Notes: generated by a model from the sequence alone, not told the origin. A stretch of DNA of 58,521 nucleotides from Yinghuangia seranimata (GCF_029953285.1 NZ_JASAOI010000001.1:1-58521); one strand, 5' to 3'; positions 25,150 through 33,943 are shown, counted from the stretch's first letter. Translations and numbers: made by a program.

Positions 25150-27375
25150 ATGTCACCAACCGGCCGCCTCCGATCCGTCCCCCGCGCCGCCGTGAACGAC
25201 GCGACGCGGGACGCCGGGAGCGCCGGGTTCACCCGCCGACGCGTACTCCAGGGCGCGACGGCGCTCGCCGGTGCCGCGCTGCTGCCGGGCGGCCGCGCCG
25301 CCGCGGCATCGGAGGCCCCGGACTCGGCGGATCCGGAGCAGAGCCAGCTCCGGATGATCCCGGGAGGGAACGGGACCATCTACAGCCAGCAGGCCGACGG
25401 GCGGCTGCTGTGGTTCCGGCACGTGGGACGGCAGCAGGGAACCGTGCGGTGGGCGGCTCCCACAGGCCGTGAGATCGGCAGAGGTTGGCAGCAGTACACG
25501 CACGTAATGGCCTCGGCCGACGGGCAGTTGTTCGGCCTGTGCGGCGACGGCAGCCTGGTGTGGCACAAGTACGTCCTGACCGACGAGCAGTCAGGCGACG
25601 GGCACTGGCACCCCGGCAGCGGCAACGTCGTCCACCGCGGCTTCGGCGGCTACAGCTACGTCTTCGGCGGCTGGCAGGGCGTCTGCTATGCGGTCGACCC
25701 GGACGGCGACCTCCACTGGTTCAAGTACCTCGCCGGCGACGGCACCGACGCGGCCGGCTCCTGGGCGAACGACGGAAAGGGCACGCGGATCGCGACCGGC
25801 CGCCGCGACTACGACCTCCATTTCGCCGACCAGGACGGCGTGATCTACGGGGTGCGGCACGGCGCTTCCCTCGACTGGTTCAGGTACACGGCGGGCGACG
25901 GCACGAACGGACCCGGCGCCTGGGCCAACGACGGCCGCCCGATCCGGATCGGCGACGGCTGGGAGTGGGGCTCGTGCGTCGAACGCTTCGCCGACGCCGG
26001 CTCGCTCTACTGCGTCTGGATCGACCGCCGGGTTCCGGCGGGCCCCGACCACGAGCTGCGCTGGTACGGGCTGTCCAACTGGCGCACCGTCGACAAGGAC
26101 CGGCGGCCCCTCTGGGCCAACGGGAACGGCGCCCTCGTCGGGACCGGGTTCACGGTGACCCGTACCGCGAACCTCCAGGGCTACGCCGACCGGTGGTCGG
26201 TCGCCAACGGCCAGTCCCTGGCCGTCTCGGTCTCGTCGTCCTTCGACCGCTACCAGGCCACCGTGCTGCGGCTCGACGGCCCCCTGACCGCCGGCGCCGC
26301 GCCCGACACCGCGAACAGCCGGGTCGTGTCCGGGCCGACGGCCCACGCCGGACGGCTGCGGAAACTCCCCGCGGACTACCGGGCCCGTGGATGCGGATGG
26401 CCGCACGAGTTCTCCGTTACCGTCGCCGACGACTGGCGGTCGGGCTTCCACGTCGTGCAACTCACCGGGGACCGCGGCCTGCGCAGCTACGTCCCGTTCG
26501 TGGTGCGGCCGCCGAAACCCGTGGCCAAGGTCGCGGTGATGCTGCCGTTCCTCACCCACAGCGCGTACAACCACTGGGGCGGGCACTTCCAGTACAGCTG
26601 GGACGCGTACCCCCACCGCCGCACGCACACGATGCTGCGGCCGTTCGCCAACGCCTACATCGAACCGCCCGGGCACATGGACGTGCGGTTCTACGGCGAC
26701 CTCCTGCTCCTGCGGTGGCTGGCGGACAACGACGTCGCCTACGACTGCTACCAGGACCTCGACCTCCACAACGACGGTGCCTGGCTGGGCGGTTACAAGG
26801 CGCTGGTCCTGGCCTCCCACCCCGAGTACTGGACCGCGGCCATGCGCTCCCGGCTGGAGGCGTACCTCACCGCCGGCGGCCGGGTGATCTACACCGGCGG
26901 CAACGCCATGTACGAACGCGTCGAGCCCACCGAGGACGGCACCGCCCTGACGCACCGCAACGAGCGCGGAGACCGGTGGCTGTGGCGCGACCAGGGCAAA
27001 CTCGAGAAGAACATCTTCGGCGTCGCCTACAACGGAGCGTCCTTCATGGAGTTCGCCCCGTACGAGGTGCTCGCAGAGCACCCCTTCCTCGCCGGCACCG
27101 GCCTGAAGCCCGGCGCCCGCTTCGGCCACACCGGCTACAACTTCGCCGCGAGCGGCTGGGAGGTCGACACCACCGACGTCAACGGCCCCGCCCTCCCAGG
27201 CGTCCACCGGATCGCCCACGGCACGCAGAAAGGAGGCTCCCACATGGTCCTCTTCGACCGAGGCAACGGCGGATGGGTGTTCGCCGCAGGCTCCCTCTCC
27301 TTCAACGGCGCCCTCGCCCACGACCGAGCCATGTCCACCCTCCTACACAACGCCCTCCACGCAGCCGTCCAATAG
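25150..27375 (+). CDS. Tat-exported tachylectin-like/DMFase-like two-domain protein
   Basis: 741 residues. A twin-arginine signal (FTRRRVLQGATALAGAALLPG, about 25-45) points to folded export. Residues of about 65-330 form a tachylectin-2-like beta-propeller of repeated blades containing LLWFRH, LVWHKY, LHWFKY, LDWFRY and LRWYGL, each with a GDG- or ANDG-type turn. Such propellers bind sugars. The C-terminal 400 residues resemble the N,N-dimethylformamidase large-subunit domain, with a GATase-like core (ALVLASHPEYWTAAMRSRLEAYLTAGGRVIYTGGNAMYE). The protein may bind a glycan at the surface and hydrolyse an amide (inference). Substrate is unknown. A leaderless-type promoter precedes the ATG. Confidence 0.85.
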   Translation: MSPTGRLRSVPRAAVNDATRDAGSAGFTRRRVLQGATALAGAALLPGGRAAAASEAPDSADPEQSQLRMIPGGNGTIYSQQADGRLLWFRHVGRQQGTVRWAAPTGREIGRGWQQYTHVMASADGQLFGLCGDGSLVWHKYVLTDEQSGDGHWHPGSGNVVHRGFGGYSYVFGGWQGVCYAVDPDGDLHWFKYLAGDGTDAAGSWANDGKGTRIATGRRDYDLHFADQDGVIYGVRHGASLDWFRYTAGDGTNGPGAWANDGRPIRIGDGWEWGSCVERFADAGSLYCVWIDRRVPAGPDHELRWYGLSNWRTVDKDRRPLWANGNGALVGTGFTVTRTANLQGYADRWSVANGQSLAVSVSSSFDRYQATVLRLDGPLTAGAAPDTANSRVVSGPTAHAGRLRKLPADYRARGCGWPHEFSVTVADDWRSGFHVVQLTGDRGLRSYVPFVVRPPKPVAKVAVMLPFLTHSAYNHWGGHFQYSWDAYPHRRTHTMLRPFANAYIEPPGHMDVRFYGDLLLLRWLADNDVAYDCYQDLDLHNDGAWLGGYKALVLASHPEYWTAAMRSRLEAYLTAGGRVIYTGGNAMYERVEPTEDGTALTHRNERGDRWLWRDQGKLEKNIFGVAYNGASFMEFAPYEVLAEHPFLAGTGLKPGARFGHTGYNFAASGWEVDTTDVNGPALPGVHRIAHGTQKGGSHMVLFDRGNGGWVFAAGSLSFNGALAHDRAMSTLLHNALHAAVQ

Positions 27376-27378
27376 CCC

Positions 27379-27726
27379 CTACGCCGAAGCCGGGGACTCC
27401 TCGACGGTGCTGGTGCCGGTGCCGGGGCGGGATTCCCATTCCCAGGTTTCGGTCATGCGCAGGCGGCCGTCGGGGAGTTCGGTGAGGGTGGAGCGGCAGT
27501 GGCCCGAGGAGGTTTCGCCTGCGGCGTTGAGTTGGACGTAGCGGAAGTCGATCGTGTCACCGTCGCGCGTCCCGACGAGGTGACCGCGGACGATGTCCCC
27601 GCCCGCGTAGTCGGCCCACACGACCCCGTCGGCCTCGTGGTAGCTGAAGGCCGTTCCCGCGTCGACCTCCCCGAGCTCGGCGCGGCCGTGGGGGACGAAG
27701 ACCCTGCCGTCGAGTGAGGGTGCCAT
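27379..27726 (-). CDS. Small conserved protein of the so-called N-acetylglutamate-synthase-like family
   Basis: 115 residues, largely beta-strand: GRVFVPHGRAELGEVDAGTAFSYHEADGVVWADYAGGDIVRGHLVGT and FRYVQLNAAGETSSGHCRSTLTELPDGRLRMTETWEWES. This pattern matches small bacterial proteins often labelled N-acetylglutamate synthase without GNAT motifs, more likely lipocalin- or FABP-like binding folds. The enzyme name should not be taken literally. The ATG has GAAAGGA upstream. It ends three bases from the convergent tachylectin/DMFase gene. Confidence 0.85.
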   Translation of the reverse strand: MAPSLDGRVFVPHGRAELGEVDAGTAFSYHEADGVVWADYAGGDIVRGHLVGTRDGDTIDFRYVQLNAAGETSSGHCRSTLTELPDGRLRMTETWEWESRPGTGTSTVEESPASA

Positions 27727-27869
27727 GGGTGGTCCTTTCGCGCATTCGTCCAGGCGGTACGCCGTGAATCTAGTCGGGGGCCGGCGGGCCGGCGTCGTGG
27801 GGACGGGCGTGCGCGGCGGTCGTCCTGGTGGCGCGGGAAACCCGTTGGATCGGGGGTGGGGGGCGCGGT

Positions 27870-27875
27870 TAGGGT
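27870..27875 (+). promoter_or_regulatory. TAGGGT -10 box, leaderless-type promoter
   Basis: TAGGGT lies six bases before the ATG at 27882. No Shine-Dalgarno is seen. Confidence 0.5.
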
Positions 27876-27881
27876 CGGCGG

Positions 27882-28238
27882 ATGAGTACTCGTACCTTTC
27901 GTGTCATGGTCCGCGGGGTTTTCGACGGGCTGACCGAGGCGCAGCGGGCCGAGCTGTTGGCGGGGGCCGCGGAGCACGACGTGTTGCGGGCGGCGTTCAC
28001 GGCCGAGGGGCAGATGACGTACGACGTCGCCGTGCGGCCCGCGTTCGCGTTCCGGTTCCTGGACACGGGGGAGGCCGAGGAGGACATCCTCCTGGCGACC
28101 GAGCGGGGCGAGGCGGCCGCGCGGGCGTGGTTGGAGGAGCGCGGGTACGGGTTCAAGAACCTGCGGGTGAGTGCCGAGGACCTGTCGCTCGCGCCGTTGT
28201 CGAAGCGCCAGCGTCAGGCGGCCGCGCGAGGCGTGTGA
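27882..28238 (+). CDS. DUF6204-like protein
   Basis: 118 residues. The sequence TFRVMVRGVFDGLTEAQRAELLAGAAEHDVLRAAFTAEGQMTYD and the later FAFRFLD place it in a small actinobacterial conserved family that I recognise as DUF6204. It appears soluble, with alternating helices and strands. Function is unknown. The message is probably leaderless. It is followed by a perfect hairpin shared with a convergent trans-sulfuration gene. Confidence 0.8.
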   Translation: MSTRTFRVMVRGVFDGLTEAQRAELLAGAAEHDVLRAAFTAEGQMTYDVAVRPAFAFRFLDTGEAEEDILLATERGEAAARAWLEERGYGFKNLRVSAEDLSLAPLSKRQRQAAARGV

Positions 28239-28250
28239 CGGGTTGTGGGA

Positions 28251-28292
28251 CAGGGGCGCGCCCTCCGGCGGATCTCGGAGGGCGCGCCCCTG
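28251..28292. terminator. Perfect 17-bp hairpin terminator
   Basis: CAGGGGCGCGCCCTCCG and its exact complement around an eight-base loop, between convergent DUF6204 and trans-sulfuration genes. No T-tract follows. Confidence 0.8.
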
Positions 28293-28329
28293 GACTTCGG
28301 GTGCGGTCGGGTCGCGTTCCCGCGTGGGG

Positions 28330-29550
28330 TCAGCGGGCTGCCACCGGGATGCCGCTCGTGGTGGCGTGGATGCGCGTACCGCTCTGGCCGAGAGCCTGGT
28401 CGAGGTCGGCGATGAGGTCCTCGTGGTCCTCCAGGCCGATGGACAGTCGGACGAGGTCGGCGGTGGGCCGGGCCTCCGCCGCGACCGGGCGGTGGGTGAG
28501 GGCCGCCGGGTGCTGGATCAGGGAGTCGACGCCGCCCAGCGAGACCGCGTGGGTGAAGAGCTTCACCGAGGACGTGACCCGCAGCGCCTGGTCGTAGCCG
28601 CCGCGCAGGCGGATGGCGAGCATCGCGCCGGGGCCGCGCATCTGGCGGCCGACGAGGCCGGAAGGGTCGTCGAGCCCGGGGTAGTGGACGCGCGCGACGT
28701 CCGGGTGGGTGGCGAGCCAGGCCGCGATGCGGCGGGCGCCGTCCTGCTGGGCGCGGACGCGGATCGGGAGCGTCGCGAGTCCGCGGTGCACGAGGTACGC
28801 GCCGAGCGGGTGCAGCAGGGCGCCGGTGACGGCCCGGACCCGGCGCAGCGCGGCGGCGTGTTCGGTGCCGCACGCCACGATGCCGGCGACGACGTCGCCG
28901 TGTCCGCCGAGGTACTTGGTGGCGCTGTGCAGGACGAGCGCGGCGCCGGCGTCGACGGGGTTCTGCAGGATCGGCGTGGCGAACGTGTTGTCGACCAGCA
29001 CCGGTACGTCGCCCGCGGCGGTGACGGCGGCGCGGATGTCGACGAGGTCGAGGGTCGGGTTCGCCGGCGTCTCCAGGACCACGAGCGCGGTGTCGGGCCG
29101 CAGCGACGCGGTGATCTCGTCGGGCGCGCAGAACGTGGTCTCGACGCCGAGCAGCCCGGAGGCCAGCAGGTGGTCGGTGCCGCCGTACATCGGCCGGACC
29201 GCCACGACGTGCCGCTTGCCGGTGCCGCCGGTGAGCGCGAGGACGGTCGCGGTGAGCGCGGCCATGCCGGACGAGAACGCCACGGCCTCCTCGGCGTGCT
29301 CGAGCCGGGCGAGGGCGGATTCGAGGCGCGCCACGGTCGGGTTCCACAGGCGCTGGTAGACGGAGCCGCCTTCGGGGAGCGGGGCGCCGCCGGTGGCCAT
29401 CGACTCGTACGACATGCCGCCCGCCTCGATGTCGGGGAGCGGGTTCGTGGAGGACAGGTCGATGGGGAGCGCGTGCACGCCAAGCGCAGTCAAGTCCTCG
29501 CGACCGGCGTGGACGGCTATGGAGTCGAGCTGCAGAAAAGGCGAGGTCAT
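28330..29550 (-). CDS. Trans-sulfuration PLP enzyme (cystathionine gamma-lyase/synthase or methionine gamma-lyase type)
   Basis: 406 residues of the Cys/Met-metabolism PLP family. The Schiff-base lysine lies in HSATKYLGGHGD (about residue 210), SSGMAALTA near residue 95 and LETPANPTLDLVDI near 155 form the cofactor pocket, and the substrate-binding arginine is in the C-terminal VRLSIGLEDHEDL. It cleaves or forms C-S bonds in Cys, Met or cystathionine. The ATG at 29550 was preferred to a GTG two codons earlier. It is divergent from an Lrp/AsnC regulator whose inverted repeat lies between them. Confidence 0.92.
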   Translation of the reverse strand: MTSPFLQLDSIAVHAGREDLTALGVHALPIDLSSTNPLPDIEAGGMSYESMATGGAPLPEGGSVYQRLWNPTVARLESALARLEHAEEAVAFSSGMAALTATVLALTGGTGKRHVVAVRPMYGGTDHLLASGLLGVETTFCAPDEITASLRPDTALVVLETPANPTLDLVDIRAAVTAAGDVPVLVDNTFATPILQNPVDAGAALVLHSATKYLGGHGDVVAGIVACGTEHAAALRRVRAVTGALLHPLGAYLVHRGLATLPIRVRAQQDGARRIAAWLATHPDVARVHYPGLDDPSGLVGRQMRGPGAMLAIRLRGGYDQALRVTSSVKLFTHAVSLGGVDSLIQHPAALTHRPVAAEARPTADLVRLSIGLEDHEDLIADLDQALGQSGTRIHATTSGIPVAAR

Positions 29551-29570
29551 GGGCACAATGTGCGCCTGAT

Positions 29571-29607
29571 CCGCAGATTATGGCAACAATGGCCGAAGCT
29601 TCTGCGG
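29571..29607. promoter_or_regulatory. Candidate Lrp operator in the divergent region
   Basis: CCGCAGA at 29571-29577 and TCTGCGG at 29601-29607 form an inverted repeat 30 bp apart centre to centre (three helical turns), in the AT-richest part of the gap between the trans-sulfuration and Lrp genes. The spacing suits a multimeric Lrp-type protein. Confidence 0.45.
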
Positions 29608-29649
29608 GCAGACGCCGATACTGATGAAGAATCCCCAAGGAGGTGGCCC

Positions 29650-30165
29650 GTGGCAGGCCAGCCGCCGAAGAAAACGCAGCCCGCCCCCGTGGCGTCCGCC
29701 ACCCCCGGCGGGCTCGACGGCACCGACCTGGCGATCCTCGCGGCCCTGGTCGAGGACGGTCGGATGACGAACGCCGCGCTCGCCGCCCGCGTCGGCGTGG
29801 CCGAGTCGACGTGCACGTACCGCGTGCGCGCGCTGCGCCAGTCCGGTGTCATCGAGAGCATCAACGCGCGCCTGAACCTGGCCGCGCTCGGCCATCCCAT
29901 CAACGCGATCATCAAGGTCCGGCTCGGCAGCCACAGCCGCGACCTGGTGCGCGCGCTGTACGACAACCTCGTCAAGGTGCCGGGCGCGCTGTCGGTGCTG
30001 CACATGGCGGGCGACGACGACTTCCTGCTGCACGTGGCGGTCGCGAGCCCCGAGAAACTGCGCGACCTCATCCTCGAACACGTGACCGTCCACCCGGTGG
30101 TCCGGCAGACGGAGACCCAACTGGTGTTCGAGGTCCGCGACGGCTGCGGCGTCCTGAAGCAGTAG
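29650..30165 (+). CDS. Lrp/AsnC-family regulator
   Basis: 171 residues. A Pro-rich N-terminal extension of about 20 residues precedes the HTH (LDGTDLAILAALVEDGRMTNAALAARVGVAESTCTYRVRAL). The RAM ligand-binding/oligomerisation domain follows (about 90-165; VPGALSVLHMAGDDDFLLHVAV). The GTG has AAGGAGG upstream. Members sense amino acids; its divergent partner makes or degrades Cys/Met-type compounds, so it probably regulates that enzyme and itself. Confidence 0.92.
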   Translation: MAGQPPKKTQPAPVASATPGGLDGTDLAILAALVEDGRMTNAALAARVGVAESTCTYRVRALRQSGVIESINARLNLAALGHPINAIIKVRLGSHSRDLVRALYDNLVKVPGALSVLHMAGDDDFLLHVAVASPEKLRDLILEHVTVHPVVRQTETQLVFEVRDGCGVLKQ

Positions 30166-30261
30166 CCGCGCGGCCTCCGCGGGACGGTCCGTACGTCCTC
30201 CGCAGGATGGTCCGGGCTTCACTGACACAGGACGGCAGTGGACCTCCGGAGACTTGCCGTC

Positions 30262-31587
30262 ATGACACCCCTCGCCGGACCTCCCGCCGCGCCCGCCACC
30301 ACCGCGCGCCGGGTCGAACGCCCCCTGATGGCCGCCGCGTTCGTCACCGCCCTCGGCAACAACGTGCAGCTGATCGCCGGGGCGCTGCTCCTGGTGCGCG
30401 GCGAGCGGACGATGATGGCGGTCGGCTGGCTGTTCGTGGCCGTCGCCGCCCCGCAGGCGCTGCTGTCGCCGTTGTTCGGGCGCGTCGCGGACCGGTACGA
30501 CCGCCGCACGCTGTGGATCGCGTGCGACGCGGCGAGCGCCGCCGTCGCGCTCGCGCTGCCGTTCTGGCTGGCGTACGGCGGCCGCCAGGACGCGGGCATC
30601 TACGCCACCACGTTCGCGCTGTCCGTCGTCAGCGCGCTGCACTTCCCGGTCAGCAACAGCCTGGTGAAGGAGCGCGTCGCCGCTGACGCGCTGCGCCGGT
30701 TCAGCGGGACGTACGAGATGGCCATGCAGGCCGGCATGCTGCTCTCCGCGACCGTCGGCGGCCTCGCGCTGCAGTGGCTCGGCATCACCCCGCTGCTGGT
30801 CTTCAACGCCGCCACCTTCGTGGTGTCGGCGTTGTTCGTCGCGGTCCTGCCGCGCCGCCGGGAGCGGCCGCGGGTCGAGGAGCACGCCGAGGAGGGCGCG
30901 GGCGGGCGGCGCGCCTCGGGGCCGATGGTGTTGGGGATGATCCTGCTGTACGCGCAGGGCAGCGTGCTGGTCACCGTGTTCAACGCGTTGCTGCCGAAGT
31001 TCGTGATCGGCGAACTCGGTTACGGCAGTGCGGTGTTCGGTGTGGTCGACGCCGTCGGCAGCCTGGCGTTCGTGGCGGCGGCGGTGCTGTACCGCGTCCT
31101 CGCGCGGCGTACGTCGGACCTGCGGATCGCCGTCGTGGGCTTCCTCGCGTGCGACGTCGCGCTTGCAGTGCAGGGCCAGTTCGGTATCGCTGTCCTCGTG
31201 GTCGGTGTCGGCGTCGGCGCGTTGGTGTTCGGCCCGGCCCGCATCGCGACCCGCAGCATGCTGCTGGCGTCGGTCGACGAGGCGGGCGCGGGACGGGCGT
31301 TCGGCCTCGCGAACGGCTTCGGGCTGGCCGCGACGATCGCCGTCATGATGGGCGTCGCGCAGCTGACCGACCACACCAGCGCGCGGTACGGCTTCGCGGC
31401 CGTCGCGGCGATCGGTGCCCTGACGACGGCCGCGCCGGCGCTGTTGCTGATGCGGCTGCGGGCACGGGAGCGCGCGGCCGGGTCCGCAACCGGGGCCGGG
31501 GCCGGCACGCGGCTTGCGCCCGCGACCACCGACGGGCGCGCCGCCACCTGCCCCAACGAGCCGGCGGAGCCGGCCGCGGCGGGCTGA
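30262..31587 (+). CDS. MFS transporter
   Basis: 441 residues with about twelve membrane helices, an early RVADRYDRRTLWI motif-A loop and a charged central loop (RRRERPRVEEHAEEG) dividing the bundles. The C-terminal 45 residues are a low-complexity Ala/Pro/Thr tail, possibly disordered in the cytoplasm. Relatives in actinomycetes are macrolide-type or undefined exporters. The ATG was chosen because CCGGAGA precedes it; a GTG at 30238 is possible. It lies 96 bp after the Lrp gene and could be part of the same regulon (inference). Confidence 0.88.
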   Translation: MTPLAGPPAAPATTARRVERPLMAAAFVTALGNNVQLIAGALLLVRGERTMMAVGWLFVAVAAPQALLSPLFGRVADRYDRRTLWIACDAASAAVALALPFWLAYGGRQDAGIYATTFALSVVSALHFPVSNSLVKERVAADALRRFSGTYEMAMQAGMLLSATVGGLALQWLGITPLLVFNAATFVVSALFVAVLPRRRERPRVEEHAEEGAGGRRASGPMVLGMILLYAQGSVLVTVFNALLPKFVIGELGYGSAVFGVVDAVGSLAFVAAAVLYRVLARRTSDLRIAVVGFLACDVALAVQGQFGIAVLVVGVGVGALVFGPARIATRSMLLASVDEAGAGRAFGLANGFGLAATIAVMMGVAQLTDHTSARYGFAAVAAIGALTTAAPALLLMRLRARERAAGSATGAGAGTRLAPATTDGRAATCPNEPAEPAAAG

Positions 31588-31609
31588 GCCAAGGCGGCGC
31601 CGCGCACGG

Positions 31610-31652
31610 GCCGGGCCCGCCGCCCATAGGGAGACTCGGCGGCGAGCCCGGC
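31610..31652. terminator. Hairpin terminator between convergent genes
   Basis: GCCGGGCCCGCCGCC pairs with GGCGGCGAGCCCGGC (14 of 15) around a 13-base loop, between the MFS and flavodoxin-like genes. No T-tract. Confidence 0.6.
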
Positions 31653-31675
31653 GCTTCACGGCCGCTGACCGTACG

Positions 31676-32263
31676 TCAGGCGGCGGCCGGCTGCGGGAGG
31701 TGGCGGGTCCGCGCGGCCTGCCCCGCCACCCGTACGCCCAGGTGCCGTGCCGTGGCCAGGTCCGACGGGTGCGCCGCCTCCGGGCCCTCGTCCCCGTTGG
31801 ACTGCGCGGCAGCGCCCAGCCAGAACCCGAGCCGGTTCAGGTCGAACTCGGAGGCCAGGCTGCTGTTCCAGCCCGGCAGCAGGCCGAGGCTGACCCACAC
31901 CATGCCGTGCTGCGCGGCGAACAGGTTGAGCGACTGCAGGGCGTGCAGCTTGTCGCCGGACTTGGCACCGGAGTTGACGAAGCCGCCCGCGAGCTTGCCG
32001 TTCCACTCCTGGTTCTTCCAACGTCCGCTGGTCTGCTCCATGAACGCCTTGAACTTCGCGGCGATGTCGCCCAGGTACGTCGGCGAGCCGAAGACGATGG
32101 CGTCGGCCTCGTCGAGCGCGAGCCAGTCCTCCTCGGTGAGGGCGTCCACCGCGACGAGGTGCGTGCGGGTGCCGGGCACGGACGCCGCGCCCTCCTCGAC
32201 GGCGGCGGCGAAGCGCGCGGTGTGGCCGAAGCCGCTGAAGTACGCGATGGCGACGGTGTTCAC
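31676..32263 (-). CDS. Flavodoxin-like NAD(P)H-dependent oxidoreductase
   Basis: 195 residues of the flavodoxin-like/WrbA-type fold. The FMN phosphate loop is AYFSGFGHTARFA at the N-terminus, FGSPTYLGDIAAKFKAFMEQTSG follows near residue 60, and GFVNSGAKSGDKL near 95. It likely reduces quinones or other acceptors with bound FMN. The GTG overlaps the stop of the alpha/beta hydrolase by four bases behind GGGGGA, so both are one translationally coupled operon under the divergent TetR protein. Confidence 0.9.
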   Translation of the reverse strand: MNTVAIAYFSGFGHTARFAAAVEEGAASVPGTRTHLVAVDALTEEDWLALDEADAIVFGSPTYLGDIAAKFKAFMEQTSGRWKNQEWNGKLAGGFVNSGAKSGDKLHALQSLNLFAAQHGMVWVSLGLLPGWNSSLASEFDLNRLGFWLGAAAQSNGDEGPEAAHPSDLATARHLGVRVAGQAARTRHLPQPAAA

Positions 32264-33183
32264 AGTCGGTCCCCCTTCTGGGCAGGGCTGTCGATGTCGG
32301 TGAGGAAGGCGGCGACGAGCGGCGCGATCTCGGGCAGGCACTCCTCGAGCGCGAAGTGCCCGGTGTCGAAGACGTGGACGGCGGCGTCGGGGACGTCGCG
32401 CAGGAACGCGTGCGCGCCCGCCTCGGGGAAGAACGCGTCGTTGCGGCCCCACAGGACGAGCGTCGGCGGCCGGTGCTCGCGCAGCCACGCCTGCCACGCC
32501 GGGTAGGCGGCGATGTTGCTGTGGTAGTCCAACGCCAGCTGGATCTGGGCGTGTTCGCGCCCCGGCCGGTCGAGGAAGTGCTGGTCGAGCGTCCAGCCGT
32601 CGGGCGAGACGAGCTCGGGGTCGGCGGTGCCGCCCTCGTACTGGCCGCGGGTGACGGGGAGCGTGAGGATGCCGCGCACGCGGTCCTCGGCGCCGGGCAC
32701 GCCGGGCCGGTTCGCGGCGGTGTCGCGCGCCAGCTGGGACAGCCCCTCGTCGTACGCGTTGGCGTTCTGGACGACGAGGCCGCTGATCCACTCGGGCCGG
32801 CGCAGCGCGACGCGGAACCCGACGGGCCCGCCGAAGTCGAACATGTAGACGGCGAAGCGGGTCAGGCCGACGGCCTCGACGAAGCCCTCGACGACGTCGG
32901 CGAGTGCGTCGAACGAATAGGTGAAGCCGTCCGGCGCCTCGGTGTGCCCGAAGCCGGGGTAGTCGGGGGCGACGACCCGGAACGCGGTGCCGAGGACGTC
33001 GATGAGGCGGCGGAACTGCTGGGATCCGGACGGGAATCCGTGCAGCAGCAGGAGAGCGGGCGCGTCGGCGGGCCCGGCCTCGCGGTAGAAGACGCGGACG
33101 TCGCCGACGTCGGCGAAGCGGTGCCTGACCTGGGGGACCGGCGGTATCCGGACGGGTGAAAGGGTGCTCGGGGCGGTGCTCAT
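32260..33183 (-). CDS. Alpha/beta hydrolase, haloalkane-dehalogenase/epoxide-hydrolase-like
   Basis: 307 residues. The fold has HGFPSGSQQF with the oxyanion residues, DYPGFGHTE, a nucleophile elbow MFDFGGPVGF in which the nucleophile is Asp rather than Ser, the acid in LWGRNDAFFP and the His in DTGHFALEE. An Asp nucleophile indicates dehalogenase- or epoxide-hydrolase-type chemistry rather than esterase action. The ATG follows CCGGAGA. It is first in a two-gene operon with a flavodoxin-like protein and divergent from tetR, suggesting detoxification of a small electrophile (inference). Confidence 0.9.
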   Translation of the reverse strand: MSTAPSTLSPVRIPPVPQVRHRFADVGDVRVFYREAGPADAPALLLLHGFPSGSQQFRRLIDVLGTAFRVVAPDYPGFGHTEAPDGFTYSFDALADVVEGFVEAVGLTRFAVYMFDFGGPVGFRVALRRPEWISGLVVQNANAYDEGLSQLARDTAANRPGVPGAEDRVRGILTLPVTRGQYEGGTADPELVSPDGWTLDQHFLDRPGREHAQIQLALDYHSNIAAYPAWQAWLREHRPPTLVLWGRNDAFFPEAGAHAFLRDVPDAAVHVFDTGHFALEECLPEIAPLVAAFLTDIDSPAQKGDRL

Positions 33184-33266
33184 GAACGGGTCTCCGGGCA
33201 GGGTGCGGCGGCGCACCGGGCAGGGTGCGCGGACAGGAATGAGCTCGGATAGGCCATCCGGCCAAC

Positions 33267-33288
33267 TAACGCGAATGGCTTTGCGTTA
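33267..33288. promoter_or_regulatory. Candidate TetR operator
   Basis: TAACGC at 33267-33272 and GCGTTA at 33283-33288 form the ends of a 22-bp palindrome in which one further pair mismatches (GAA/TTT core). It lies in the 136-bp gap between the hydrolase and tetR starts. TACGCT (33287-33292) beside it fits the tetR -10. Confidence 0.6.
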
Positions 33289-33319
33289 CGCTGAGATCCT
33301 CGCAGGAGGTCGACCACTA

Positions 33320-33943
33320 ATGCAAGAGCACTCTCATTTGGCGGGCACCCGGCGGCCCGGCGGACGCACCGCGCGCACCCAGGCCGCGGTCTACGACGCG
33401 CTCATGGCCGAGCTGGCCGAGTCCGGCTACGGCGGCACCAGCGTCGAGAAGATCGCGGCCCGCGCGTCCGTCGCGCCGTCCACCGTCTACCGGCGCTGGG
33501 GCAACCTCGAGGGCATCGTCCTCAGCCTCGTCGGCGACATGACGCGCGACGTCGACGTCCCCGACACCGGCGACCTCGAGGCCGACCTGCTCGCCCTCGC
33601 CCGGGTGATCGTCGGCCTGCTCGGCCACCCCGTCCAGGGCACGCTCCTCGACTCGATCGTGGCGGCCGCCACCCGCGACCAGGCCGCGCGGGACACCCTC
33701 CGCGCCGAGATGCTCGGCCGCGTCAAACGAACCTCGGTCATCGTCGAACACGCCGTCCAACGCGGCGAGGTGCCCGAGGACACCGACACCTGGGAGGTGA
33801 TCCGCCTGATGGCCGCGCCGCTGTACTACCGCGCCTACATCACTCGCGAGCCCCTGGCCGACGCCGACGCCCAACAGGCGGCCACGGTGGCCGCGTTCGC
33901 CGCCAAGGCGGGCATCGTACGCAAGCGCCCCGACCCGTCCTGA
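33320..33943 (+). CDS. TetR-family repressor
   Basis: 207 residues. The N-terminal HTH (RTQAAVYDALMAELAESGYGGTSVEKIAARASVAPSTVYRRWGN, about 15-60) is canonical, and a helical ligand-binding domain fills the rest. The ATG follows AGGAGG; an upstream ATG at 33275 is less likely. It should repress the divergent hydrolase-flavodoxin operon and itself through the palindrome between them. The inducing ligand may be the hydrolase substrate. Confidence 0.92.
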   Translation: MQEHSHLAGTRRPGGRTARTQAAVYDALMAELAESGYGGTSVEKIAARASVAPSTVYRRWGNLEGIVLSLVGDMTRDVDVPDTGDLEADLLALARVIVGLLGHPVQGTLLDSIVAAATRDQAARDTLRAEMLGRVKRTSVIVEHAVQRGEVPEDTDTWEVIRLMAAPLYYRAYITREPLADADAQQAATVAAFAAKAGIVRKRPDPS

